From Leishmania martiniquensis (taxonomy: Eukaryota; Euglenozoa; Kinetoplastea; Trypanosomatida; Trypanosomatidae), in contig NC_090141.1 in NCBI RefSeq assembly GCF_017916325.1, positions 388,001 through 452,000 on the forward strand: 64,000 bases of DNA, in the 5' to 3' direction. A model generated the notes under the pieces. The model had not been told where the DNA came from. It did not search any database and was given only the letters and a program-made list of their open reading frames with translations. A program made the translations under genes and the position numbers. This document shows positions 19,831 to 30,169 of this stretch, one piece after another. Positions within the stretch are counted from its first letter, which is position 1. Every line of letters begins with the position of its first letter.

Positions 19831-20652
19831 AGCGAACGGACAGGCAATCAGCTACGCCGTCGGCGGTGGAGAGTGGCGACCAGCCAAAGAGTTCTTTGTA
19901 GTCTCGCGCCCCCACCCCAGACGCAGTCGGTGAGGGCAGCCAACGCGCAACGCACGCAGCCTCTGATGGGTGAGGAGCTGGCCGAATCGCACACATGGAC
20001 ATGCGCAATGTTGTTTGGGGCCGGCGTGAGGTGGGGAAGGGGGAGGGGGTTAGGCTGGGTCCTGGTGAACAGCCCTGCGCCAAGTGGATGCAGGAGATCC
20101 GCGCGAGAAGCAAAGGCGCAGCCGAGATGAACTCCCCGAAGGGTGACGGAGTGCTGTTCAAGCGCATGCGACCACTCGGAGCACCGGCGACAGCCATGGC
20201 GTTCCCCTCCATACCCCTTCTCACTCTCACTCTCACTCCCTCGACTCTGCTCACAATCCCATTGGCGCGCCCTCTTTCCTCGTCTTCATCCACCTTCTCA
20301 CGGCGTCGGCACACCGCCTCGTCGTCTTTGCAATCCGTGACGAATAGGACCACGGCTTGGAAGCAGAACACCGCGTGACCTTCTTGCGAGTAATCTAAAG
20401 GGGGCGCTTCTCCGCCCCATAACCGTCTCTCCTCCATTCTCAGTGTTTCTCTTTGTCTGTCTGTCGGCAGTCACACGAAATTCTGTTTAAGAATATCGCC
20501 GCCGCATAGATCTGTTCCGCGTGCGTGCTCGTGCCACCGCCGCACTCCGCCACCGCTGGCCCCCTTTCCCCTCTTCATCGCATCACCACCCGAGGCACAT
20601 CGGTGCTTCCACCACATCGTCCCATTCTCTGCCCGAGGTACTCCTCTGCGTG
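19831..20652. other. Intergenic region, 5' flank of the CEP90-like gene
   Basis: No supported gene. Contains CTCACT-rich sequence at 20215-20300 and a CT-rich tract at 20420-20465 that fits the splice signal for the downstream coiled-coil gene. Weakly protein-like short frames near 19810-19960 might be further debris of the retroelement. Confidence 0.45.
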
Positions 20653-22503
20653 ATGCCGGTGGAGCGTGCACAAGTACGGCGCCCGCCGCGCCGTGGCGAG
20701 GCTTCGGGTGGCGGCGGTGGTCTTGATGCCGCCGCTCTTCGTGGCGCGGTAGCCACAGCCGCCACGACAACGACGAGCAGTCGAACTCACTCGCCGACCG
20801 CTACGGTAACGTCGACAGCGTCATCGTCTTCCTCGGCGCTCCAGCGGCAGCCGCCGGATGCGTTCGTGAGGCAGGCGCGCCGCTACGAGGGGGAGAACAT
20901 CGAAGCGCTGCTGCATCAGCTGCCGAGCTCACCGAAGCAGCTGATGCGGCGCCTGGAGCAGCAGCAACAGGAACTGCACCTCCTCAGGGAGAAGAACCTG
21001 CTACTTGAATCGCGCGAGGTTGAGATCTCGTCGCTGACGCTGCGGCTGCAGGAGCGCATCAACGCCACGCAGAGCCAAGTGGATCACATCAAAGCGCAGG
21101 TGCACCTGCAGCTATCGAATCCCATCACGGAGGACGAGTATGCGCGCATCGAGGCATTAACCGAGGCACAGCGCGACCTCGTGGATGTCATAAAGCTCGG
21201 CATCTATCGTCAGCTCGGGGCTCTGCGCGCGTCGCAGCAGGCGGCGGCAAAGCGGGCTGCCGAGCTGAGCATGTCCGTAGCGCAGTTGCAGCAGGACAAC
21301 AGCGACATGAGGGTACGCCTGGCCGAGTGCGAGGCCCTCGGTGAGGCGGAGAAGGAGAGGGCGGACAGGTGTGCGCGGCAAGTGGCCAGCCAGCAGGCTC
21401 GTATCGCGGAACTTGAGGGCCAGAGTGCGTCCCTCGAGGCGAAGAATAGGTCCATGCTTGTGGATCAGGAGCAGTACCTCTCAGCAAAGCTGACGGCGCA
21501 GACCAAGACAGAGGAGGTGGCGCGTCTGTCGGTGCGGCTGGAGGAGTCCGAGATGGACACACAGCGGTACCGCGCCAACGCCGAGTGCACAGAGCAGAAA
21601 CTCGATATCCTGAAGTCTGAGTACTACGAGTTGAAGCTGCGCTACGGGCAGCGTGTGCTGGAGCTCGAGGGCGCCTTGAAGGCCTCGGAGGAGAAGCTCA
21701 AGACACTCGGCGACCTCGAGATGGAGTCGGAGCTGTTCATCTCCAATGTAGCCGCATCTTCACACGGCGAGGTGGCCTTCAGCACTGACGCGGCGGACAC
21801 GGCCACTGGTCGAGCAACGAACGCCTATGAAGGGTGGCTCGCCCTGCCCCGCTCCCGCAAGCTGGCGCACACCCTCGTTGTCACGAAGCGTTGCCTGCAT
21901 TTGGAGAACAAGGTTTCAGCGCTGGAGCACGACCTCGAGTTCAAGCAAGCGCAAATAGTCCGCCTGCAGGTTGCCCTCGATGGCGCCCGCGACGCGCTGC
22001 ACAACATCAACAGCCCCTACGTGCTCGTAGAGAAGGCCATGGCGGACCTCGCGGATGAGAACGCGGCGCTGAAGCAGAAAGTAGACATCCTTGTGGAAGA
22101 GAAGAAGGCGCTGCAGCGCAAGGTGCAGCAGTACGGCAGCCATCTGCGCGTGCTGACACACCACCGCAAGGAGCTGCTCCGCATCAAGAAGCTCCTCCGC
22201 CAGCTCGGCCTCCGCGAGGGATTTGTGCTCCCTGCAGGGGACGAGGAGGCGGAGGACGCAGACAATCCGCCGCTGCGGAGCGCAGGCGAAACTGGGAAGC
22301 CCACCGACGCGCCCCACGGGAGTGCAAGCCGTGGCAGCCTCCGCTCCGTCACACAACCTAGGCTGTCGATGGGGTCGTCAGCCGATGCAGCATCGCGCCG
22401 TACCGACGGTGTTGACGTGCAGGACAGCGAGGCGCGCCGTATTTCCGCTGATGCGCCGTCTGCCTCGTATGGCTCTCTTAGGCCGATTGAGATGACCTTC
22501 TGA
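20653..22503 (+). CDS. PIBF1/CEP90-like centriolar coiled-coil protein
   Basis: A 616-residue, almost continuous coiled coil. Two blocks resemble PIBF1 (CEP90), a centriolar-satellite and distal-centriole protein needed for ciliogenesis. One is near 157 (ITEDEYARIEALTEAQRDL then VIKLGIYRQLGALR; compare the 'ISEEVYRELKATP..KLSIQEFV..RFYEL..PLR' pattern). The other is near 440-515: a KV..LE+.L..KQ.QI..L helix, then SPYVLVEKAMADLADENAAL and LTHHRKELLRIKKLLRQL, matching the 'PYSYLVE.L' and 'LNHREELAAMKQIL' region. The length is somewhat shorter than the human protein. In a flagellate it would be expected at the basal body. The N-terminal 60 residues and C-terminal 90 are low-complexity. Other coiled-coil proteins cannot be excluded without a search. 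Confidence 0.6.
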   Translation: MPVERAQVRRPPRRGEASGGGGGLDAAALRGAVATAATTTTSSRTHSPTATVTSTASSSSSALQRQPPDAFVRQARRYEGENIEALLHQLPSSPKQLMRRLEQQQQELHLLREKNLLLESREVEISSLTLRLQERINATQSQVDHIKAQVHLQLSNPITEDEYARIEALTEAQRDLVDVIKLGIYRQLGALRASQQAAAKRAAELSMSVAQLQQDNSDMRVRLAECEALGEAEKERADRCARQVASQQARIAELEGQSASLEAKNRSMLVDQEQYLSAKLTAQTKTEEVARLSVRLEESEMDTQRYRANAECTEQKLDILKSEYYELKLRYGQRVLELEGALKASEEKLKTLGDLEMESELFISNVAASSHGEVAFSTDAADTATGRATNAYEGWLALPRSRKLAHTLVVTKRCLHLENKVSALEHDLEFKQAQIVRLQVALDGARDALHNINSPYVLVEKAMADLADENAALKQKVDILVEEKKALQRKVQQYGSHLRVLTHHRKELLRIKKLLRQLGLREGFVLPAGDEEAEDADNPPLRSAGETGKPTDAPHGSASRGSLRSVTQPRLSMGSSADAASRRTDGVDVQDSEARRISADAPSASYGSLRPIEMTF

Positions 22504-23532
22504 GATGCAGCCGCAGTGACAGCGCGGCAGCCACACCCCATGAGCTCGTGGATCGTGCGCCAGCGCCGCCTCTGCGCCGTGCACGCGCCTCGTGGTGTCG
22601 CTGCCACATAGAAGGCGGCTGAGTGGAAGCAGCGAGGGGGGCGAACAGACCTTTGCAAGCATGTCGATGAGGCCTCAACAGGTGGGCGCCGCTGCCGTCC
22701 GCCTCGCCCACCGTCCTCCTCATCCTCCCCCGATCACCATAGACTATGCGATGCCAGCTTTGCCACGCCTGTGCATCGATGTGACTGCCCCGCTCCCTCC
22801 TCCCTCCCCTACTCCTCCCGACACCTGTCGAGTGATGCCCGCCATCGGTTGCTTGTGTACAAGCACGGCTCTCACGAGGGAAGCGGACGAGAGGGAGGGA
22901 GAGAGAGGGGCCTCTGCTGTAATGTAGCATGTGCACGTGGGAGTGGGCGTGAGCCGAAGTTCACGAAATGGAGCAACCGCTGCGCGACTGAGGCGGGAGA
23001 AAAAAGGGGGGCCGCACGATTTGCCCAGTGGCACTTCTTCGGCTCGCTCTCTCTCTCTTGCCTGTCGTGCCGCCGCCTCAGCACCACTCCCTCCAAGCAG
23101 CCCGTGATTTATGTGTCCCCTGTGCCCTTTCTCACACCAGATGACTGCACTCCATCGATCGTCCCACGTCGACCTCCGCGCCCGAACGGAATCCGTTCTA
23201 CGGCGAAGATGCCCTCACATACGTGCTATGCCGCCTCTCCGTCTCTACAGCTTTGGCCTAGCAAGGGGGGAGGAGCATGACAACACACACGTAGGGTGCG
23301 TCTACACATCCTGCTAGCTCTCGCATGTGTCCCTCCACAGCCGCACCTGCCCCATTCACTCTGTCCCCCCCCTCTCTCTCTCCACACCTCTCACGCACGC
23401 ACACGCACATAGCAGTCTTTTTATTCTTTGCTGCTGTAACTTCTACCGCACCGTCATTACCGCCAGCCAGCCAACCCCCCCCCCCCACTGCCCTCCCTCC
23501 CTCTCTCTCGATCAGCCCGCACGGCTCCCACA
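22504..23532. other. Intergenic region
   Basis: 1 kb without a supported gene. Pyrimidine-rich at 23050-23065, 23355-23395 and 23475-23515; the last contains a C-run of about 11 and ends near an AG shortly before the next ATG. A GA-rich purine block lies at 22885-22910. Confidence 0.55.
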
Positions 23533-24420
23533 ATGCTGCAGACTGCGACAAACTCGCACGCATACCCGCTGAGCGGTGGCCGCAGCGCGCTGAGCCACGG
23601 CTACTCGATGCGCACCCTCGCACGTAAGCGCCTCGCGGAGAACACGTCTGCCTTAGCGGTAACAGTCGGATTTGTGTTGCCGGTGCTGAACGGGGTGAAC
23701 AGGCAGCTGGACAAGCACGTCGATGCTGGCACAGATGTGTCCATGGATGAACTGCTGCAGATCCTTGCCAGCTCCGGTAAGGACGCGGCGGTGTTGTACG
23801 CTGATCGGATGGCACGCATCGCCTGCCAGACGGGCTTGGCTTGTGCGCTCATCGAAAGCAAGTCCGTCTATGGGAACGCCGCTGTGTACCTGTGGGACCT
23901 CTACCCCCGCCTGCACCAGCGGTACGTTGGCGCCCTTCTCAGCTGGCTGCGCATCCCTGTCTTCGTGAGCAGTCTGCTGGGCCCACACCCGACGGCGCAG
24001 GACGTGGAGTTCCTGCAAACTCGCGTGTCGGGCTTCTGTGCCTTTGAAGACAGCCTGCGCCGTGACACCATCACGCTCTTCGGTGACGTCATCGTTGACA
24101 CGGCGCGCATTTGGATGCGCCGTAATGCGGAGAGCCCCACAGAGGCCATTGCCCGGCAGGCGATGCTGCGTGTCACCGTCACCCTCGCTGGCGCCGTTGG
24201 GGCCGGCGTGGGCCGCGCTGTAGCCGGGGAGCGCGGCGAGTACTGGGGCAACATTGCTGGCGTGATGGCCGGCCCTGCCGCTGCAGTGCAGCTGTGGACA
24301 GCGATGCGCAAGGCGCGCATGCTACGCCCACGACGCCCCGGCGAAGCCGCCAGGGGCCACCGTCATCGTCACAGCGCGTCGGAAGGCTTGAAGGCTGCAC
24401 CCGCCACCGCACAGGCGTGA
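23533..24420 (+). CDS. Conserved hypothetical protein with hydrophobic Gly-rich segment
   Basis: A 295-residue protein that I do not recognise. It starts at an ATG directly after the pyrimidine-rich leader. Residues 30-70 and 110-150 are amphipathic helices (RMARIACQTGLACALIESKS, then VYLWDLYPRLHQRYVGALLS). Residues about 215-255 form a Gly/Ala-rich hydrophobic stretch (VTLAGAVGAGVGRAVAGERG, then NIAGVMAGPAAA) with the small-residue spacing of a membrane hairpin or glycine zipper. The tail is basic (RRPGEAARGHRHRHS). This suggests a membrane-associated protein, but no organelle signal is clear. A PEX11/GIM5-type peroxin was considered but no matching motif was found. A real gene by length, even composition and clean boundaries. 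Confidence 0.75.
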   Translation: MLQTATNSHAYPLSGGRSALSHGYSMRTLARKRLAENTSALAVTVGFVLPVLNGVNRQLDKHVDAGTDVSMDELLQILASSGKDAAVLYADRMARIACQTGLACALIESKSVYGNAAVYLWDLYPRLHQRYVGALLSWLRIPVFVSSLLGPHPTAQDVEFLQTRVSGFCAFEDSLRRDTITLFGDVIVDTARIWMRRNAESPTEAIARQAMLRVTVTLAGAVGAGVGRAVAGERGEYWGNIAGVMAGPAAAVQLWTAMRKARMLRPRRPGEAARGHRHRHSASEGLKAAPATAQA

Positions 24421-25850
24421 CCCATTAGCGGACAGGAGCACCAAAGAAGGGGCATGCGGGAGTCAGATTGCGCGTAAGACGGCGCCTCTGGTGGTCTGCG
24501 TGTCGTGCAGCTGAATCTCGGGCCTGACCGCTGACGAACGAGGACTGAGCCTCACGTCCTCTCACCCCCTCCTCGCCCTCACCCTGACACACGTCGGTCC
24601 GACACCCCTGTCCAGAGCGGCAAACACAGACACGTCCTGACGACCGCCTCAACCTCTCTGTGTGCAGCATCTCGGGGAAGGCAGCTCACCTCCCCCTCAC
24701 CGGCACACACACACACACACACGCTCGCTGTATCTGTGTTGAGAGGCGAAAGCAATGCGGCGGTGCCGATGCCGGTGGTCAGGTCCTGGACGGCGCTGCG
24801 TCCAGTTGCCCTGCGACTGCGCCATCCACATGGTAGGCAGACTGTCAGTGCGACGGTTAGGTGTGCCGCCTTAGCATCCGCGAGACGGCGCTGTGCAAGA
24901 CGGGCGGGTGGGGTTCGAGGCAGCAGCCGCGCTCATGCGACTGGCTGAGGGCACATTTATGCGAGGTGTGGCCACGGCTGCTCCGCATCACTCGATGCCT
25001 GGGCTTGTGTGGCCCCGTGGGCCTATGATGCGCGTCTGTGTGTGTGTCTGCGTCTGTGTCTGTGTGTGTGTGAGTGTGTTCTGTGCGCCGGAGGAATGGA
25101 CCCACTGAAAGTTTACACCTCCCATAGCAAAAAACATTGCTCACGGACTCCGAGGGGGGACCGCGTCTGTCCTTGCTGCGCCTCTGCTGCCTGCATCGAT
25201 GGAGACCACCGTGGGTGCTGGCGGGCAATCAGGCATGGCCTTCACTTCTCCGAGTATTCTGCAATCCGCTACGGGGCAACTGTCAACGAAAGACTTGCCT
25301 TTGTAAAAGAGTAGCAGACGGTTCACGCGGTAGTGCGGTTTCGTGAGCCATCTATCACCCTTCCCCCTCGAAGCTGCATGGCCTCTTGCGTCCATCGCCC
25401 CCTTCTCTCCCGCCTCACTCGCACCACTGTCCACCGGCGAGACTCCACACACACACACACACACACGGAGGAGCTCAACGGCGAAGGAAGAGGGAAGACA
25501 TGTCTTGACAGCAGCCCTTTCAGCGCTGGCGCAACGCATAGGGGGCACCAAGGTGAAACTGTGGCGTACCTCACGGCGGAGAGGCTCATGCGCGAGCACC
25601 AGAGGCATGTACACCCGTGAACACAGGGGCAGATCGAGGATGGAGCAGGTTCGGGGAGGGGGCGTGGGGTGAAAGGGAGGGAAGGGGTACGTGAACAGCG
25701 CAGTAAAGCCGGCAGCTGACCGAGAACTGGGAGGAGGAGGAGGAGGGGGCTCATAACCCTCGCTTGACACAGGAAGTGGGACGCCCGTGGCGATGATGCG
25801 GGGCCCGTGCCCGCTCTTCTCGTACCGCCCGAGCAACTCAAGCCGCGCAC
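24421..25850. other. Long intergenic region, first part
   Basis: No supported gene. Contains (CA)n at 24704-24722, the dispersed repeat annotated separately, a GT-rich run at 25034-25080, a short A-run at 25129-25134, and (CA)n at 25447-25466. It is the 3' flank of the 295-residue protein gene. Confidence 0.55.
24768..25036 (+). repeat. Dispersed repeat copy A (candidate SIDER-type retroposon)
   Basis: The first 67 bases (24768-24834) are identical to the reverse complement of 62657-62723. Two further shorter matching blocks follow in the same order: about 20 bases from 24902 and about 19 bases from 25018, separated by sequence missing from the other copy. Ordered blocks with deletions in 3' UTRs fit the short degenerate retroposons (SIDERs) of Leishmania. 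Identity of the core was read base by base; the SIDER assignment is inference. Confidence 0.6.
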
Positions 25851-26620
25851 ATACGTACATGACTCAGCCCTTCACTCGTGAAGCCATTGAACCCTTCAAT
25901 CGGTCTGTGGTCAGCCTCTGAGACAAGGCCTCGGCGTGCCCTCGACATCAGTGCACAAGGGCACTCGAGCACCTGTCCAAAATGGCCCATCGGCTTGGGG
26001 CCTGGCCGCTGCCGCCCCAGCGATGCTGTGGATTCGCCGGTAAAGCTGAGAGGAGGAACGGAGAAGCGACGGTCGTCGTGCCCAAACACGCAGCAGTGCA
26101 CGGCACGCCGATAAACCTGCCGTCGCACGCAGATCCGCCTCACGGCGTGGCCGCGAGGATCAGCTCTTCAGGGGCACACGAGGGCCAGTGGCGCCGCCTG
26201 CGTCCAACAAAGCAGTTAAAAAGGGCGAGCGCGCCACGAATCGCGTGACCCTCACGGCTGTCGGCCCTGCAGAATGTGATTGGGGGGCCCGCAGTATATT
26301 CTCTGGGTCGACTTGGACGCCTTCTGCCATGCCGAAGGCGTCGCACAGCGGGCTTGCCTTGAGACACTGCTTCGAGAAGGGCATGGGTCACAACGGCATG
26401 GCGGCGTGACGCGGACACGGAGGTCATCGCATCCGCGCTTGTTTGCCGACGAAGCCCTGCGGAAAGAGTGGCAACGATTGTCACGGAGCACCGCATCTGT
26501 GCATCTGGCGGACAGAGGCCCCTCTCCCCTCCCCGCGCGTGTACACACACACACACACAAACCGAAGGCGACACAGGAAAAAAATCGTTGCAGCACATTT
26601 TTTTGGCGTGAACGGTAGAC
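25851..26620. other. Coding-like relic of uncertain origin
   Basis: Several short open frames here look more protein-like than the rest of the gap but are interrupted. One is TQPFTREAIEPFNRSVVSL from 25861, then a stop. Another from about 25982 includes GEATVVVPKHAAVHGTPINL. A third from 26280 includes ILWVDLDAFCHAEGVAQRAC. They could be debris of a broken gene or of a retroelement recombinase, but I cannot identify a family. It is followed by (CA)n at 26541-26560 and a T-run. Confidence 0.3.
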
Positions 26621-27079
26621 GTCAGAGAGAGAAGTGAGTGTGCTCCTCTCGTGCAACGCCTCCGCGCGCGCGCCCGTTTCACTGTCGTCACCATCGCTGC
26701 CACGCCGTTGAAGTGGTTTCTCTCTGCTGCTCTCCCCCCTCCCCAACAACCACCACCACCCTTTCTCGCTCTCTCTTTCGCCGTGATGTTTTTCGTCGAC
26801 TCCCTTCATCCCTCTGCGCACCGCGCTGCTCCTTCGAGGCTGGGCATCCCCCACTCCGACACAACCGGCAGCGCAACCGCTGCCTCTCGGTCCGCTCCTC
26901 TTCACTTCGCATCTGCGTGGCCTCATTTTTTTTTCGTATGGCTCAGCTGCTGTGGGCTCATCAGCTTTGCTTGGCGTCTGTGTGAGCGTCTGTGGCACGC
27001 AGGGCTCTTGTGCGATCGTCTCTCTCTCCCTCAAACGCACTTCTGCGCGCTGTCACGCACGCCAGATTAGTCTTCTGTG
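26621..27079. other. 5' leader region of the basic repeat protein gene
   Basis: No gene. Pyrimidine-rich from about 26715 to 26785 and again near 27015-27040, suitable as trans-splicing signal for the downstream gene. Confidence 0.5.
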
Positions 27080-30000
27080 ATGCCCTCCCACTTGCAGGAG
27101 AACCCGCTGGGCGACGGCGCAGCTGATGCGATGGGCTCCCCGCGCGTGAATCACGGCGCGGGCTGTCGCGGCCGCCCGGTGAAAGATATTCACTGTCGCT
27201 CTGTCTCCCGCCCCCTCTCGCTCTCCTGCTCTCCCGAGCGCCCCCAGCCAACACCGCGCGGTGCCGTCTCGTCGAGTGTGTTGTCATCTAAAGCTTGCAA
27301 TGGCGCGCACATCTCCGCAGTGGCGGGAAGGGACGGTGAGGGCGCAGGTGCCAGTGCCTTACCTGCCGATCGAAACCGAATGAGTGCGGATCTACCCGGC
27401 AGAGGCGGCTGCAACGCCACCGTGTCCACCTCATTGAACGGCCGGATCGCCACGCCGAGCGGCTCCGTCATAACGCCCATTCAGGTCGTGCCACCTGGCG
27501 CGGAGTTGCCTCCAGAGACACTGTTAGCGCTCGCAACTGTCAAGAGCCAACGAGAGTCGCACCAGCAGCGCGTTGCGGCGAGGGGGGCCTTTTCGAAGGT
27601 TACCAGCTGTGCCATCCTCCAGCGCGTAAATGCATTACAGCTGAGCGCACGGCAGGTAGAGCCGGTCGGATGGGCGCCGATCGAGCCGTCGCCGATGAGC
27701 GCCTGCGCCTTCGACGACAGCAATGCAGAGGCGGACGCGGCGGCGGCGGAGGACTCCGGGGCGCCGATACAGCGGCGCGCGGCGAGCGTGGGCGGGGAGG
27801 AATCAGCAGCGCAAACGGCCCCCACGTGCGCTCGAGGCGGTGCTGCGCGCCCCCGTGCCGTTTCCAGCGAACCACTGATGACATCAGATGCTCCGGCGGC
27901 GGCCAAGCCGTGGAAAGAGGATACGGCGGAGCTGCCGGTGTCACCAGCACAGCAGCATGTGGCGGAACGCGAGCCTACAGCGGAGCAAGCCGTACGCCTT
28001 CACGCCCTCCCGCTAAGGCCACAGCGGCACCCCGACAGGCGCAAGGGGAACGCAGGGCAGGCGCAGGCGGTGACGTCCACAACGTTGTCCCCTACACGCC
28101 CCTGCAACGGAAGTAGCAGTCAAAGCAAAAAAGAGGGGCAGTCGCGTCAGCACCGACACGCGGCGACGACGATTGCGCCAGCGCCCTGCAGCAACTCTAG
28201 GAGGGATGCCACCTCGTTCGCGATGCACAGCACTGCCTCAGCAGAGCGCTCCCCTGCTCGAAGCCTCTCCCCTAACGTCTCGCAGCGTCGGTCGTCTGCC
28301 GACCATCCTGATGGAGCCACTGCGTGCGGCCCTCGCAAGTCCTCTGCCTCATTGCCGCGCGGCTTCGAGCGTTTTGTAGAGAAGGGAAAGCGGCGCCGCT
28401 CCGAGGCGGAGCGCGCACGGCGTGCACGCGCTGCCGAGGTTGCAGGCGAGCCGTTGATCGCTGCCCCTGAACAGGACCGCCCCAAGGGCGACGGTGGCGA
28501 TACGGCACCCTCGACAGAGAGCGGGCCTACTAAGCGACCGCGCAAGGTGTTGGCAATGCCGCTGCCACGCGGGTACGAGGCGTACGCACAGAAGGGGCAG
28601 GCACTACGTGCCAAAGCGAATCGCGAGGCAGAGAAGCGCCGCACCGACGACGTGGCCAACTGCACACATCACCCACGGGTTAATCGCCCGAGCATCGTGT
28701 CAACCTCCGCCCCTGGAGGTGCGTGGGCCCCACCGCCGGCGCTCCAATCACCGCCGCGCTCAGCAGCGGCATCGGAGGAGGGCAGCGCAGCGGATGCTGT
28801 GAGGCCGCTCCTGTCAGTGTGGGAGCGCCTGGCCGCCAAAGGGGGCCCATGCAACTACGGCCCGCGAGAGCTCGAGGAAGGCTACGCGCCTTCGTTGCAG
28901 AGGCACCGCCTCACCCTGTCGGCCGCAGCAGCGGGAGCGCAGGGGGGTCGTCGTGCCACCGCGGCGGGCGCCTCTTCGGCCGCCGACAAACACGCGCCGG
29001 CTCAGCAAGCAGAAGAAACAGACGTGCACCCAAAGAAGGCTCGGGGCACCGGCCGCCACCTTCTCAGCGATTTCTCCGCGCACGCGCATGAGAACGTCAG
29101 GGCCGCCACGGCTGGCAGCGCGCCTGCAAAGCCCACCGCGCCGAAGAAATCGCAAGCAGGGGCTGAGCAGCACGTGGCTGAGGGGGAGGGGCCCTGGCAC
29201 AGACGTATATTTCTGAGCCCGAGCACGGACGAGCTGGCGAAGCGGGCGCGGGCGCGGTACCGTATGCGGGAGGAGCTGGCAAAACAGCAGCGGTCGCATA
29301 GTGAGGCGCAGAGAACGGAGATGGTGAACGAAGGGCGGCAACGCACGGCAAGCGGCCGCTGCACACATCCGTCTCTCCATCCTCTCAAGAGAAGCACGCA
29401 GGCCGGGCACGCACCCCGGCAGGGGGCGAGGTCGGCGCGAACGGCGGCGGTAGTAGCCGCAGAGAAGGCAGGGGCAGCAGCCACACTGGCACACTGCGCC
29501 GCCACCGATGACTTTTACGCGCAGCAGCTGCGAGCCGAGGCGCGCAAGCGGCGCCACCTGGAGCAGCTGCGGCTGGAGCGTGCCAAAGACGCTCTGAGCG
29601 AGTGCACATTTCGTCCAACACTCAATAGCACCTCAAAGAGGATGGCGCAGCGCCTTGTCGTAGAGTCTTACCACGAAGCCCATGCGGACAGCGTGCCTGG
29701 TCGATCAGCGTTGGTCACGGCAAGGTCAGAAGAGGTGGTGGCTGCTGGTCAGAGCGCTGGGAGAGGGTCACAGGCCGCTGAGCTCTGCAGCACTCACAAA
29801 CTCAGTCCGTCCGTCATGTCTCGTAGCGGCAGTCTTTTTCGGGAGCTGGGCAGAGCATCACCACTGGCACACTGTCACGTGCCAAGCCCCCCTGTGTCGC
29901 GTTCGCGGTCGGCAGAGAGAGGGATCGACTGCCGCCTTGGGGGGTCGTTCACCGATCATAACAACCCCAGTCGCGCCGAGAGCTTCTGCAGCGATCTGCG

Positions 30001-30169
30001 CGCCGGGGAGGCGCTGGGAAGGGAAGCGATATCATTGCCAAGCCACGCCTCTGGTCCGATGGTGGAGCAGCTTCGGAACCTGGAGGATATGCTGCGCGAG
30101 TGGAAGGCAATCGAGCGCGCGTGTTCGCCCATGCTAAAGCAGTTCTGCAAGGCCAGTGCCACCGAGTAG
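27080..30169 (+). CDS. Large basic low-complexity protein with internal repeats, probably cytoskeletal
   Basis: A 1029-residue protein of unknown family, rich in Ala, Arg, Ser and Pro. Two related units recur: LPRGFERFVEKGKRRR near 426 and LPRGYEAYAQKGQALR near 495, each followed by an Arg/Glu/Ala helix; a weaker third occurs near 581 (VWERLAAKGG). A 'C.H.P/C.F.P' motif is present three times: CTHHPRVNRP near 527, CTHPSLHPL near 760, CTFRPTLNSTS near 842, each after a basic helix. Such motifs recur in trypanosomatid proteins of the flagellum and microtubule cytoskeleton, which suggests but does not prove that location. The C-terminus holds a short amphipathic helix (MVEQLRNLEDMLREWKAIE). The ATG is the first in frame; the preceding codon is GTG. 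Confidence 0.7.
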   Translation: MPSHLQENPLGDGAADAMGSPRVNHGAGCRGRPVKDIHCRSVSRPLSLSCSPERPQPTPRGAVSSSVLSSKACNGAHISAVAGRDGEGAGASALPADRNRMSADLPGRGGCNATVSTSLNGRIATPSGSVITPIQVVPPGAELPPETLLALATVKSQRESHQQRVAARGAFSKVTSCAILQRVNALQLSARQVEPVGWAPIEPSPMSACAFDDSNAEADAAAAEDSGAPIQRRAASVGGEESAAQTAPTCARGGAARPRAVSSEPLMTSDAPAAAKPWKEDTAELPVSPAQQHVAEREPTAEQAVRLHALPLRPQRHPDRRKGNAGQAQAVTSTTLSPTRPCNGSSSQSKKEGQSRQHRHAATTIAPAPCSNSRRDATSFAMHSTASAERSPARSLSPNVSQRRSSADHPDGATACGPRKSSASLPRGFERFVEKGKRRRSEAERARRARAAEVAGEPLIAAPEQDRPKGDGGDTAPSTESGPTKRPRKVLAMPLPRGYEAYAQKGQALRAKANREAEKRRTDDVANCTHHPRVNRPSIVSTSAPGGAWAPPPALQSPPRSAAASEEGSAADAVRPLLSVWERLAAKGGPCNYGPRELEEGYAPSLQRHRLTLSAAAAGAQGGRRATAAGASSAADKHAPAQQAEETDVHPKKARGTGRHLLSDFSAHAHENVRAATAGSAPAKPTAPKKSQAGAEQHVAEGEGPWHRRIFLSPSTDELAKRARARYRMREELAKQQRSHSEAQRTEMVNEGRQRTASGRCTHPSLHPLKRSTQAGHAPRQGARSARTAAVVAAEKAGAAATLAHCAATDDFYAQQLRAEARKRRHLEQLRLERAKDALSECTFRPTLNSTSKRMAQRLVVESYHEAHADSVPGRSALVTARSEEVVAAGQSAGRGSQAAELCSTHKLSPSVMSRSGSLFRELGRASPLAHCHVPSPPVSRSRSAERGIDCRLGGSFTDHNNPSRAESFCSDLRAGEALGREAISLPSHASGPMVEQLRNLEDMLREWKAIERACSPMLKQFCKASATE

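Noticed and set aside
23533..24420. PEX11/GIM5-type peroxin identity for the 295-residue protein
   Set aside because: Size and hydrophobic segments fit loosely, but no recognisable PEX11 N-terminal helix pattern; left as unknown.
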